In this document: positions 1-7,167 of the stretch, in pieces
How the letters are laid out: the number at the start of each line of letters is the position of its first letter
Position numbering within the stretch: position 1 is the first letter of the stretch
Source of the DNA: an uncultured Ruminococcus sp.
GTDB lineage: Bacteria; Bacillota; Clostridia; Oscillospirales; Ruminococcaceae
DNA: 12,776 bases
NCBI GenBank assembly: GCA_947177345.1
Contig: CAMWUB010000019.1
Coordinates: forward strand, 1 to 12,776
Direction of reading: 5' to 3'
Notes under the pieces: model-generated
What the model saw: the letters and a program-made list of their open reading frames with translations, nothing else
Database searches by the model: none
What the model was told of the DNA's origin: nothing
Program-made: the position numbers and the translations under genes

Positions 1-544
1 CACCCATATCGATACCCAGAGTGTTACCCCATTCGAGAAGATTTCCGACGGCGTCACCGTTTTCAAGTTTATCTTCGACAGTTTTCTTAAAAACGTCAAC
101 AAACTCTTCGGAACTTGCAAGACTGGCTTTGTTACTCCATTTCAGCAGACTATCAACATCAAGACCCTGTTCAAGACGTTTCTGAATAGTTTCTCTGTAA
201 GCGGTCTGAAATTCGTTGGAGTTAATTAGAGTATCATCTCCATTACTGAATCCCCAGTCAAGCAGATATTCAATATCCTGTCCATTTGCAAGACGTTCCC
301 ACAGATAATCATTGAAGTTATCAGCACCACCGAAAGTTATTTCCGGCTTGTAACTTTTGTTAATTGCAAGCTGTAAAAAGTCAGTAATATCATGCCCGTT
401 TTCTCTTTGTTTCTGAATAACTTCACGCCAGTTGTTGTCAAACAGGTCCGCCGGAGACATATTCAGGTCATCAGCAAAAGCAATCATTGGTGAAACGTCA
501 AGACCTTTTTTAAGATATTCGTCAAAATATTTTTTAAAATTATC
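1..544 (-). repeat. C-terminal 36-39 residue repeat array in tape measure protein
   Basis: Protein-level tandem repeats begin at about residue 993 and run off the left edge. Each unit has an amphipathic helix beginning [D/N/E]-x-[F/W], then L-x-x-G-x-[D/A]-[I/V]-x-x-[L/M/F]-[L/I], often followed by x-W-[G/S]. The G-x-D/A cores are GLDV, GHDI, GQDI, GLDV and GDAV, spaced 36, 38, 39 and 36 residues apart. At least five copies are visible. The DNA copies have diverged, so this is an old repeat rather than a recent slippage product. Its function is unknown; helical-hairpin repeats of this kind could be a structural extension of the tape measure. Confidence 0.7.
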
Positions 545-3520
545 TCTCCAGACTTGTTTCGGGTCTGTATCGGCAATTGAGGCATTTTTCATGACAGTTT
601 CAAGTTCTTTGCCTAACTCATCAACTGAAGTCTGTGATATTTTTTTTGAATTTAACAGAAAAAGCGATTGAATCTTTTCCAGACTGTCAGTATAAGCCTG
701 TAAACGCTGTTCTGCATCGGTGGCAGATTCATCAAGAGTTGTGCTTGTTAAATCTTTTTCCGCATAGATAATTTCAGCCATGCGGTCATACTGTCCGAGT
801 GAGTAAGCCTCGTATAATTGGTCTTCTTTCTCGAAGTATTCGCTTGTTGCTTCATATCTGTTCTTTGCCAGTTGTCTTTGGTCTTTTGCCTGTTGAGCGT
901 TTACACGGGCATAATACATGGCTAATCCAGCTTCATATTCTTCACCTGTCTGCAATAAACTTTGCAGTTCTTTTTCTATATTGTCACTGTAAAATGATAC
1001 TTCTGACGGGTCACGTCCGGTAAGTTCTTTAAAAGTTTTTTCGGCTTCTTCAAATATTTTCAGTTTTTCTTGATATTCCTTGTCATACTTTTCGTAGTCC
1101 GTTCGTGCCTCAATACGCTGTTCGGTCATTTCAGTGGAGTTCGCAAGATAAGCATCAAGCATCATTTCCGCCTGTTTTTTGGTTATAACATTATCTATTT
1201 CATCAGAAAGTGTTCGGTAGTTATTAATCTGATTTCCGGTCATTGAGTATTCAGTACCGAGTGCGGAATTTAACTCATTCAGTATATATTCCGCACGTGC
1301 CTGGTCTTTCTGCTGGACGTTTCCGTATTGGTCAGCAAGTTTGTCAAGCTCTGTCCATAAATCATGAGTGCGGTCGGTCTGATTCTGAATACCGTCGACA
1401 TTTTCATAAAAAGCGTCGTTTAAATCCTTGATTGCCTGTCTTTTGTCAGCAAGTAATTGTAGTTCTTCATTGTGTTTTTCTATGAGAAGTTCACTTTCCG
1501 TCTTAACATCAAGCTGTGAGTTTTTGTAGGCTATAAGACCAGCTGTTAATGCTGTAACAGCGGTTGCTACTGCTATAAGTGGATGTGCAGAAATAGCAGT
1601 ATAAGTTAGTTTTACCGCCGGAATAAGCTTATTTATTAAATTTTCAGCAAGTTTACTTACGCCTATAATACCAACTGCCGTACCAATTGAAGTAAGAACT
1701 GGTGTTACTTTTTGTAAATTTTCAATAAGTTTCGGAACGTTCTTTATAGCATTTGTCACAAAATTGAAGACAGGTTCAATAGCTTTCTGAATTTTCGGCA
1801 TTTGTACGGTTGCATATTGAGTAAGGTCACGGAGTGCCGGATTTAGTTCTTTGGAAATGGCTATTTTTACGCCGTCAAAAGCACTTTCAAACAGCGTTTT
1901 GTCGCCCTGTAGGTTGTCAAGCATAGTTTCCGACATTTCTTTTGCCTTGCCGTCTGCATTTTCGATAGCCGTTGAAAGTTTCTCAATGTCAGACGGTGCG
2001 GAGTTCATTAGGGCGAGAAATCCCGACATTGCATTTTTACCGGCAATTTCCTCGGCGTTTGCAGCCTGTTCGGCTTCGCTTAACTGATTCCAACCAACTC
2101 TCAAATCTGCCAGTATATCGGATAATTCACGCATTGTGCCGTCAGCGTTTGCACCATTTACGGTAAACTGACCGAGTTTTTCGCCTGTAAGCATAATGCT
2201 TCCTGACATATTAGTAAGAATGGTTCTGAGAGACGTTCCAGCTTGAGATGCTTTAATACCAGAGTTAGCCATAAGTCCGATAGCTTCGGCGGTATCTTCT
2301 ATGGAAAATCCTAAAGCACCGGCTACCGGAGCGGCATATGTGAAAGTCTCGCCCATCATAGCGACGTTTGTATTTGCGTTTGAAGATGCTGCCGCCAGAA
2401 CGTCCGCAAAGTGTGCGGAATCGCTTGCCTGTAGTCCGAAAGCGGTCAGAGCGTCGGTTACAATGTCGGAAACACTTGCAAGACTTTCACCAGAAGCAGC
2501 GGACAAATCCATAATACCGTCAAGTCCGGACACCATATCATTGACTTTCCAGCCTGCCATAGCCATATAACTCATAGCCTCAGCGGATTCAGCGGCGGTA
2601 AATTTTGTAGTAGCACCCATTTCTTCGGCTTTTTCCTGCAATAATGCGACTTCATCCGCCATAGCTCCGGAAATTGCCACAACGTTTGAAATCGCTGATT
2701 CATATTCCGTACCGGTTGCCACAACGTCCTGAGTGAAGTTTTTAAGTGCAGTCCAGGCAAGTTCTATACCTTTCGTGATTACGTTTGCGAAAACGTTTCC
2801 TAAAACAGAGTAACCACCGTTTGCAGAGTTTTCCGCCTGCTCACCAGATTCCTGAAGTTCGTCACCGAGTTCATCAATATTTTCTGCTGTATTGTCGGAA
2901 TTATTGCCTAATTCTTCCACACGATTTGATGCTTCTGTAAGCTGATTTTCAAAGTTTCTTGTATTGTTTTCAGAAAGTTCAATTTCACGTTGAAAAGCTC
3001 TGAACTGTTCTTCTGAAACGGTTCCGATACGGACATTTTCTTCCATTGAACGCTGAGAATTTTCAAGACCTTGTACTTCCCGTTCAGCTCTCTGGACTTT
3101 GTCAATAAATTTATCATATGCATCTTTGTCAATTTCACCGGACTGGAATTTCTGTTCAAAATCGGATTGCTGACTTTTGAGGTCATTCAGCTTGTCGGTA
3201 GCTTTCTGAAGTTTTTCTTTGAATTTGTCGTAAGCCTGACGGTCAATGTCGCCGTCTCTGAAAGCCTGTTCAATGCCTTTTTGTGCCTGTAACAGAAGAT
3301 TAGTCTTTTCCTTGCTGTTCTCGATAGCTTTAGTTAAGACTTCCTGTTTCTGTTGCCAGAGAATTACAGAATCTTTGTTCTGATTTAACGCACGTCTGAT
3401 TTCACCGAGTTCACTTGTTGCATTTTTTCCCGATTTTTCAATGTTTTTCAGTGCGGTATCAAGTCCGGTAGTGTCCGCACCGATTTTAATGTTAATACCT
3501 TTGATTTTACTGCTTGCTAT
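1..3520 (-). CDS. Phage tail tape measure protein (3' end outside window)
   Basis: This open frame gives at least 1,173 residues and has no stop before the left edge, so the protein is partial. It sets tail length and is threaded inside the tail tube. Visible regions: a charged coiled-coil N-terminus (about residues 25-225) with 38-residue repeats; a TP901/PhageMin_Tail-type core (about 270-450) with SAISNVVAISGAM, ESAEAMSYMAMAGW and SIEDTAEAIGLMANSGIKA; hydrophobic stretches at about 607-668, including AHPLIAVATAVTALTAGLIA; a long helical, Glu/Lys-rich part (about 680-960); and a repeat array from residue 993 to the edge. The start is odd. A strong GGAGGTGG (3533-3526) sits 8 nt from an ATA codon (3520-3518), while the only in-frame canonical codon nearby, GTG at 3529, lies inside that ribosome binding site. 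The gene overlaps the GT frame by 14 nt. By the family rule of roughly 0.15 nm per residue, the tail would be at least about 170 nm long (inference). Confidence 0.95.
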   Translation of the reverse strand, partial: MASSKIKGINIKIGADTTGLDTALKNIEKSGKNATSELGEIRRALNQNKDSVILWQQKQEVLTKAIENSKEKTNLLLQAQKGIEQAFRDGDIDRQAYDKFKEKLQKATDKLNDLKSQQSDFEQKFQSGEIDKDAYDKFIDKVQRAEREVQGLENSQRSMEENVRIGTVSEEQFRAFQREIELSENNTRNFENQLTEASNRVEELGNNSDNTAENIDELGDELQESGEQAENSANGGYSVLGNVFANVITKGIELAWTALKNFTQDVVATGTEYESAISNVVAISGAMADEVALLQEKAEEMGATTKFTAAESAEAMSYMAMAGWKVNDMVSGLDGIMDLSAASGESLASVSDIVTDALTAFGLQASDSAHFADVLAAASSNANTNVAMMGETFTYAAPVAGALGFSIEDTAEAIGLMANSGIKASQAGTSLRTILTNMSGSIMLTGEKLGQFTVNGANADGTMRELSDILADLRVGWNQLSEAEQAANAEEIAGKNAMSGFLALMNSAPSDIEKLSTAIENADGKAKEMSETMLDNLQGDKTLFESAFDGVKIAISKELNPALRDLTQYATVQMPKIQKAIEPVFNFVTNAIKNVPKLIENLQKVTPVLTSIGTAVGIIGVSKLAENLINKLIPAVKLTYTAISAHPLIAVATAVTALTAGLIAYKNSQLDVKTESELLIEKHNEELQLLADKRQAIKDLNDAFYENVDGIQNQTDRTHDLWTELDKLADQYGNVQQKDQARAEYILNELNSALGTEYSMTGNQINNYRTLSDEIDNVITKKQAEMMLDAYLANSTEMTEQRIEARTDYEKYDKEYQEKLKIFEEAEKTFKELTGRDPSEVSFYSDNIEKELQSLLQTGEEYEAGLAMYYARVNAQQAKDQRQLAKNRYEATSEYFEKEDQLYEAYSLGQYDRMAEIIYAEKDLTSTTLDESATDAEQRLQAYTDSLEKIQSLFLLNSKKISQTSVDELGKELETVMKNASIADTDPKQVWRDNFKKYFDEYLKKGLDVSPMIAFADDLNMSPADLFDNNWREVIQKQRENGHDITDFLQLAINKSYKPEITFGGADNFNDYLWERLANGQDIEYLLDWGFSNGDDTLINSNEFQTAYRETIQKRLEQGLDVDSLLKWSNKASLASSEEFVDVFKKTVEDKLENGDAVGNLLEWGNTLGIDMG
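2935..3262 (-). repeat. N-terminal 38-residue coiled-coil repeats in tape measure protein
   Basis: Residues 87-124 and 125-162 are two in-register copies with the core G-[D/E]-I-D-x-x-A-Y-D-K-F followed by K-[L/V]-Q-[K/R]-A. A third, degenerate copy starts at residue 163 (RIGTVSEEQFRAFQREIE). The period of the first two units is exactly 38 residues. Such coiled-coil repeats are typical of the region of tape measure proteins that is bound by the G/GT chaperones and packed as a helical ruler. Confidence 0.65.
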
Positions 3521-4054
3521 GCGAACCACCTCCGAAAAATTTCTTTAAAGCCGATTTGTCGGGCTTGTCAAGGCTATAATAGTAGGCATTTTCAAGATAT
3601 TCTCTGCCGGATTCAGTCTGATTACAGTTGTAAATCCATGCGTCATGGAGATAGCCCCAGAAGCTGAAAATATCAAGGTTTTCAGCCTCCGGAACTGTCA
3701 TATTTGTATAATCAGCGACTATTTTTGAATCACGTGAATTGTTTAAAAAATATACCTTACCGCCCTGCGTAGGGTAGTAAGGTATTTTCAGTTTGGGTCG
3801 TTTTCTCTTTCGCCGTTAATCCACTTCGGAAATTCCGTTGTAAATCGCTGAATATCAAAGACTGAAAAGCTATCAAGCACATCTCCAACAGTGACAGGTA
3901 TTTTTTCAACATTGTTGTTGCAGATTTCAGCGATTGCTTCAAAAAGTGCGTTATCGTTCTTTGCGACAGCGTATTTTTTGTAGTAAAGACGTGGTGACGG
4001 CGGATTGATAGTGAGGTTTGTGCCGTTATCAAGGGAAAAATTAAACGTTCTCAT
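3507..4054 (-). CDS. Tail assembly chaperone GT (-1 frameshift fusion product)
   Basis: This is the long form of the tail assembly chaperone. Ribosomes read gpG from 4054 to the AAC codon at 3793-3791, slip back one base, and continue from CTG at 3791 to the TAA at 3509-3507. That adds 94 residues and gives a protein of about 182. I read the whole -1 frame between the slip site and the internal ATG at 3701 and found no stop. That ATG has no ribosome binding site, so independent translation of the T part is unlikely. The T part carries FSFWGYLHDAWIYNC and ends in a Gly-rich segment before the tape measure start. In lambda-like phages gpGT bridges the tape measure and the major tail protein and is lost from the finished tail. 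Gene order (major tail protein, G/GT, tape measure) fits exactly. Confidence 0.85.
3526..3533 (-). promoter_or_regulatory. Shine-Dalgarno that fixes an ATA start for the tape measure
   Basis: The minus-strand sequence GGAGGTGG is a near-perfect anti-Shine-Dalgarno match. From GGAGG there are 8 nt to the ATA codon at 3520-3518, the ideal spacing. The in-frame GTG at 3529-3527 overlaps this element and has no other ribosome binding site upstream. The element also codes for the Gly-Gly-Gly near the end of the GT frame. Confidence 0.6.
3752..3785 (-). other. Frameshift-stimulating stem-loop
   Basis: The minus-strand arms ATACCTTAC (3785-3777) and GTAAGGTAT (3760-3752) are perfect 9-bp complements. 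Inside, CCCT (3774-3771) pairs with AGGG (3766-3763) around the loop ACGC, leaving a 2x2 internal loop. The stem starts 5 nt after the slippery site, the standard distance for stimulating -1 frameshifting. A T-run follows (3751-3746 region), which makes it superficially terminator-like. Its location inside an essential fused reading frame argues for the frameshift role. Confidence 0.8.
3788..4054 (-). CDS. Tail assembly chaperone G
   Basis: This 88-residue protein starts MRTFNFSLDNG and ends GERENDPN. It has no recognisable catalytic motif. It is identified by position directly between the major tail protein and the tape measure, by its small size, and by the frameshift signal at its 3' end. 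Its role, known for the family, is to coat the tape measure during tail assembly; it is normally made in large excess over GT. Its ATG overlaps the stop of the major tail protein gene (ATGA), so the two are translationally coupled. Zero-frame translation ends at TGA 3790-3788, directly after the slippery heptamer. Confidence 0.85.
   Translation of the reverse strand: MRTFNFSLDNGTNLTINPPSPRLYYKKYAVAKNDNALFEAIAEICNNNVEKIPVTVGDVLDSFSVFDIQRFTTEFPKWINGERENDPN
3791..3797 (-). promoter_or_regulatory. -1 ribosomal frameshift slippery heptamer CCCAAAC
   Basis: The minus strand reads GAC CCA AAC TGA in the gpG frame. The heptamer C CCA AAC has the X XXY YYZ form in exactly the right phase. After slipping, the tRNAs re-pair with CCC and AAA. 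The zero-frame stop TGA follows immediately, which favours pausing. The -1 frame stays open into the T region. A stem-loop begins 5 nt downstream. Confidence 0.85.
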
Positions 4055-4629
4055 TCTTCTGCCTCCGGTGTTGAGGGTTCAATAATTTCTTCTTCGTAAA
4101 TAAGTATTGTTCCTTCGTTGTCAAGTTTCGGTTCAAGTTCAAACTTTGACTGAACAATAGTTTCGCTGTCAGGCTTGAAAGCAGCCTCCCAGCCTCCCGT
4201 ATTTACGCCTACACCGGTTATGCGAATATCGCCGTCTACAGGGTCATGATATACACCACGAATCAGATAAAGCTTGCCGTTATAATTCTGCATACCGCCG
4301 ATTTTCGTTATACGCACGCCGTCTTTTTCTTCTGTTCTTGCTGTTGATATGTTAGTTTCAAGTGTTTTGTAGTTCCATGTGATATTTCCGTATTCTATAG
4401 AGGCATTCTCACTTACAATACGGCGTTTTTTTACCTTTCCGTCATCAGATTCTGCCACGTACCATTCAGCACCATAATTTATATTTGCACCGTTTTTTGT
4501 ATGTCCTATCATGTGGTCTTCGGTTTCAAGTTCCTCTCTGGGTGGGATTATACCCTTCCATTCGTCGAAATAAAAATCCATAGAACCGATTGGAATTTTA
4601 TTCAGTTCCTTTGTCTGAGTATGTGCCAT
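4051..4629 (-). CDS. Major tail (tube) protein
   Basis: This 192-residue protein begins MAHTQTKELNKIPIGSM and ends in an acidic tail (EEEIIEPSTPEAEE). Predicted content looks mainly beta-stranded, with short alternating segments such as VRITKIGGMQNYNGKLYLI and GDIRITGVGVNTGGW, as expected for a tube-forming beta-barrel. I identify it by position: it follows the tail terminator-like gene and is directly upstream of the G/GT chaperone. It would form the stacked hexameric rings of the tail tube around the tape measure. A good AAAGGAG ribosome binding site lies ahead of the ATG at 4629, fitting high expression. I cannot assign it to a named tail-protein subfamily from memory, so the label rests on synteny and fold-like appearance. 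Confidence 0.8.
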   Translation of the reverse strand: MAHTQTKELNKIPIGSMDFYFDEWKGIIPPREELETEDHMIGHTKNGANINYGAEWYVAESDDGKVKKRRIVSENASIEYGNITWNYKTLETNISTARTEEKDGVRITKIGGMQNYNGKLYLIRGVYHDPVDGDIRITGVGVNTGGWEAAFKPDSETIVQSKFELEPKLDNEGTILIYEEEIIEPSTPEAEE

Positions 4630-4630
4630 A

Positions 4631-4960
4631 TTAATACTCCTTTATTTTTTGTATAGTTGTAAAAGAAAATACTGTCATAAACATATTTTCTGTTTGTAGG
4701 TATGTGTCGCCGTCTTTGTCAATCTCGACGGAACGGAAAAGACTTTCAATTTTCCGCTCCAAATCAGGATTTTTCTTTTCTGAATAAAGCTCTATACGGA
4801 TAGTGACACGGCGGTATAAGTTGTGTTTGTCCGCACCCTGAATTTCCGTTCCTGCCTCAAGATAGGCTATAAACGGCAGTTTCTGTGGATTGTCAAATTT
4901 CAGGTAAGCAACGGGAATATCAAGAGTGCGGAGTTTTTCATAGATTTCTGCCAATTCCAT
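4631..4960 (-). CDS. Probable tail terminator / tail completion protein
   Basis: This 109-residue protein resembles the small tail terminator or neck proteins found just before the major tail gene in HK97-like phages. An N-terminal helix (ELAEIYEKLRTL) is followed by PVAYLKF, LPFIAYLEAG and a strand-rich centre with RVTIRIELYSEKKNPDLERKIESLF. The central pattern of a strand, a charged loop and a helix is typical of the family that caps the growing tail tube and stops polymerisation at the tape measure end. Start: ATG at 4960 behind GGAGGG. The stop of the upstream gp10-like gene overlaps this start by one base (TAATG). A different minor head-tail protein cannot be excluded. Confidence 0.65.
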   Translation of the reverse strand: MELAEIYEKLRTLDIPVAYLKFDNPQKLPFIAYLEAGTEIQGADKHNLYRRVTIRIELYSEKKNPDLERKIESLFRSVEIDKDGDTYLQTENMFMTVFSFTTIQKIKEY

Positions 4961-5373
4961 TATAAGCCCTCCAGAAGTGCGTTTACTTTTTCTTCGACGT
5001 TTTGATTCGTTGATTCAACGTGTTCAAATGCCGGTACTTCGCCGTAAATACGCCCTGTACCGTCTTTCAGAAGATGACCATTTTCCAGCAGATGTACAAG
5101 CTGGTACTTCTTGTTATGAACAGTAACAGTCAGAACGCCTTTTTCTTCGGTGGTGGTAGTAGTCCAGCTGTCTTTATAATGCTTGGAATTGCCAGTATTT
5201 ACGCCATATTCTTTTTTACTTATCCGTGATTTACTCTCAACTTCCTGTTTAGCTTCACGTGCAATTGTCTTAATGCCGTTGGTTAAAGTTTTCTTGTTTT
5301 CGTCAAGGTTGAATTTTACAATTTCAGTAATAGCCTCTGAAAGTTCCTCCGGAGAGATAATTATATTTGACAT
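4960..5373 (-). CDS. HK97 gp10-like head-tail / tail component protein
   Basis: A 137-residue protein when started at ATG 5373 (MSNIIISPEEL). The C-terminal half has the HK97-gp10 family hallmark, a Tyr/Gln-Leu-Val-His-Leu-Leu-Glu-Asn-Gly-His segment (YQLVHLLENGH). It is preceded by a strand (VLTVTVHNKK) and followed by a Pro-Ala-Phe segment (VPAFEHV). The N-terminal half is helical and lysine-rich. Members of this family sit at the head-tail interface or tail top. A TTG at 5391 would add six residues and overlap the previous gene. I prefer the ATG, although its ribosome binding site is weak (GAAAGAA), so translation probably depends on coupling to the upstream stop 4 nt away. The WTTTTTE run is encoded by a short ACT/ACC triplet repeat. 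Confidence 0.85.
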   Translation of the reverse strand: MSNIIISPEELSEAITEIVKFNLDENKKTLTNGIKTIAREAKQEVESKSRISKKEYGVNTGNSKHYKDSWTTTTTEEKGVLTVTVHNKKYQLVHLLENGHLLKDGTGRIYGEVPAFEHVESTNQNVEEKVNALLEGL

Positions 5374-5377
5374 ATTA

Positions 5378-5719
5378 TTATGTTCTTTCAATAGCTTTCA
5401 TTATAAGAATACTGTCAGCAGATTGCAGATTGTTAATATCAGTTATATCATATATCTTGCCTTTGTATTTAATGAAATAGTCAGTCTTGTTAATTTCCGC
5501 AAGTTTACGGCAGAATCTCACTTTAAAGCTGAGAGTGTTTTCTTCATGATGTTCACGTGCAGACCAGTATTCACGTCCCGAAACTCCCTGCACGGATGTC
5601 CAGCATGAATAGAAATCAATAGTTTCTGTGAGTTGATTTCCTATTTCGTCGCTGTGATGCGTCCGTTTCTGAAAAGTTATCCGCTGATTTAGTTTACCTG
5701 TATCAGTACTGATTTTCAT
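5378..5719 (-). CDS. Phage head-tail adaptor (head closure) protein
   Basis: Starting at ATG 5719 behind GAGGCGG, the product has 113 residues. The opening LNQRITFQKRT, then a long strand with FYSCWTSVQGVSGREYWSA, then LSFKVRFCRK, and the ending FIKYKGKIYDITDINNL are characteristic of the Phage_H_T_join / SPP1 gp16-like head closure family. It plugs the connector after packaging and forms the docking face for the tail. A GTG at 5734 would extend it by five residues but overlaps its own ribosome binding site. The gene overlaps the 3' end of the gp6-like connector gene by 17 nt, consistent with coupled translation. Confidence 0.88.
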   Translation of the reverse strand: MKISTDTGKLNQRITFQKRTHHSDEIGNQLTETIDFYSCWTSVQGVSGREYWSAREHHEENTLSFKVRFCRKLAEINKTDYFIKYKGKIYDITDINNLQSADSILIMKAIERT

Positions 5720-6005
5720 TGCTTTCCGCCTCACTGTACTGTAGCTGTAGCACGATTGAATGGATTGTATACCGTACTTTCTGAGAAATGCTCTTTGTAT
5801 TTGAAATTTCCATGTATTTCCTGTGTTCGTACCAGTCGGAAATCAACACAAGCAATAACAGTTTTACACGTTCGTCTGATTCGTCGGGTTGGTATCCGAC
5901 AGCATCACGAACATAACGCCGTGCCGAATCTAAAAGCATTTCAAGTATTCTGTCGTCGTCGTCGAAGTCGATTTTCAGATACTCTTTTATCAGGTCAAGA
6001 GACAT
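5703..6005 (-). CDS. gp6-like head-tail connector protein
   Basis: This 100-residue, all-helical protein matches the gp6-like connector (Phage_connect_1/QLRG-type) pattern. It opens LDLIKEYLKIDFDDDDRILEMLLDSARRYV, with an Asp run encoded by a GAC repeat. Then comes a helix ending in LLLLVLISDWYEHRKY, and finally a C-terminal helix with SIVLQLQ. In HK97-like phages it forms a ring below the portal to which the head closure protein binds. The start is ATG 6005 with GGTGATTC upstream, 16 nt after the capsid gene. The length is normal for the family. Confidence 0.88.
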   Translation of the reverse strand: MSLDLIKEYLKIDFDDDDRILEMLLDSARRYVRDAVGYQPDESDERVKLLLLVLISDWYEHRKYMEISNTKSISQKVRYTIHSIVLQLQYSEAESNENQY

Positions 6006-6021
6006 TGAATCACCTCAGAAG

Positions 6022-7167
6022 TCAGGTCGTTGCAAGGCTGAGCTGTCCGGCAATATAGCACTTGTCAGAAGAATCATTCTGAACGACATCCAGAAACTCT
6101 ATAAGACGTGCATATGTAGTGTTTCGGGTGAATCCAGCCTCACTTGACGTTGCAAAACTCATAAGATTAAGTTCAACGAACTTTACACCCTCTTCAATAT
6201 TGCCGTAATATATGGGCGTTTTTCCGCTCTTTGTGGGTAACATTGCATTGCTGAAAACGTGAACAGGATAACCGGCAAAGCGTCTGACAGTTGGATTTGT
6301 AGGGTCAGGCTGTAAAATCGGTCTGCCGGTGGTATCAAGTGCAAGGTCTAAGAAGTCAAATCCGTCCTGATTGGTGACAATTATGGTATTGTAGAGTGAT
6401 GCCGGGTCTAAATCCTTGTTGATTGAAGATTTCAGCGACTGCCAACCGGTAAGATTCTTTATTGTCTTGCCCTTGTTGAGTGCATCAATAGCCATGATAT
6501 TTTCAGTAATAACCGCTTTTTTAGCGAAAATATCAACGATATATGACAGTAAATCATTATCGGTAAGTGCAAGAAGAGTATTTGAAAGCTGAATTAAAGC
6601 CCCTTTTTCTTTCAGACTGAAAGAAAGTTTGCTGAACTTTATGTCATCCGCTTCCGTACCGTCTGTGCCGTCCGTGAAATCAGTCAGACCTGTGAGGCTG
6701 TCAAGATTTTCAACAGGGAATGAACCAGTAAGAGCCGTTGTTGTAAGATGTCCACAGACTGTACGGAGCGACTTATACTCACGTATTCTTTTATGAATTT
6801 TAGTCTGAATATCCTGCGGAAGTATATAACCTTCATTGTGTTCGCCGTCCGGAGTTGTTCCGGTGTACGTCGGAAGAAGTAAAGCATTTTCAGCATCTGT
6901 CAGCTTTTTACCGGCAAATTTCTTGATACACGAACGAATAAAGTTTACATTTTTTCGGTCGGAGTTGTCTGATAACGGTGCTGGTACTGCTGATTTATCA
7001 GGCATTTCAAGTTTATCAAGAAACATCTGCTTTTCAATCTTGTTTCTAAGTGCATCAATATCGTTCTTAACAGTTTCTGCCTCATCAAGAGCATCATTAT
7101 CAAGATATTCCTGCATATTTCTGATAAGTGTTGCAAGCCGTGCTTTCATTTCTTCAAGTTTAGTCAT
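6022..7167 (-). CDS. HK97-fold major capsid protein
   Basis: This 381-residue protein has the size and organisation of HK97-family capsid proteins. Residues 1 to about 50 form a charged coiled coil (LEEMKARLATLIRNMQEYL), the scaffold-like delta domain, followed by a Pro/Asp-rich linker (about 53-72) where the neighbouring protease probably cuts. The body contains GYILPQDIQTKI, LRTVCGHLTTTALTGSFPV, SFSLKEKGALIQLSNTLL, IVTNQDGFDFLDLALDTTGRP and a C-terminal YYGNIEEGVKFV. These are recognisable Phage_capsid elements (N-arm, E-loop region, P- and A-domain). It builds the procapsid with the portal. The ribosome binding site GAGGT lies upstream of ATG 7167, and the gene overlaps the protease gene by 8 nt. 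The exact cleavage site cannot be set from sequence alone. Confidence 0.95.
   Translation of the reverse strand: MTKLEEMKARLATLIRNMQEYLDNDALDEAETVKNDIDALRNKIEKQMFLDKLEMPDKSAVPAPLSDNSDRKNVNFIRSCIKKFAGKKLTDAENALLLPTYTGTTPDGEHNEGYILPQDIQTKIHKRIREYKSLRTVCGHLTTTALTGSFPVENLDSLTGLTDFTDGTDGTEADDIKFSKLSFSLKEKGALIQLSNTLLALTDNDLLSYIVDIFAKKAVITENIMAIDALNKGKTIKNLTGWQSLKSSINKDLDPASLYNTIIVTNQDGFDFLDLALDTTGRPILQPDPTNPTVRRFAGYPVHVFSNAMLPTKSGKTPIYYGNIEEGVKFVELNLMSFATSSEAGFTRNTTYARLIEFLDVVQNDSSDKCYIAGQLSLATT

Noticed and set aside
2301..2570. Plus-strand 89-codon open frame opposite the tape measure core
   Set aside because: It is antisense to a strongly conserved domain, has no ribosome binding site, and its Ala/Ser-rich composition mirrors the opposite strand's codon use.
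3752..3785. Stem-loop followed by T-run read as an intrinsic terminator
   Set aside because: The T-run is separated from the stem by a few bases, the structure lies inside an essential fused frame, and the tape measure must be transcribed through it. The frameshift role explains it better, though partial termination cannot be excluded.
3757..4032. Minus-strand 91-codon frame overlapping gpG
   Set aside because: It is out of phase with gpG, has no ribosome binding site, and its sequence is not phage-like; gpG has the ATGA coupling and the frameshift context.
5149..5163. Short GGT/AGT triplet run
   Set aside because: It encodes five consecutive Thr residues in the gp10-like protein; it is too short to be a meaningful repeat locus.
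5183..5608. Plus-strand 141-codon open frame
   Set aside because: It lies antisense across the gp10-like and head closure genes, both with clear family signatures. There is no ribosome binding site or promoter for it.
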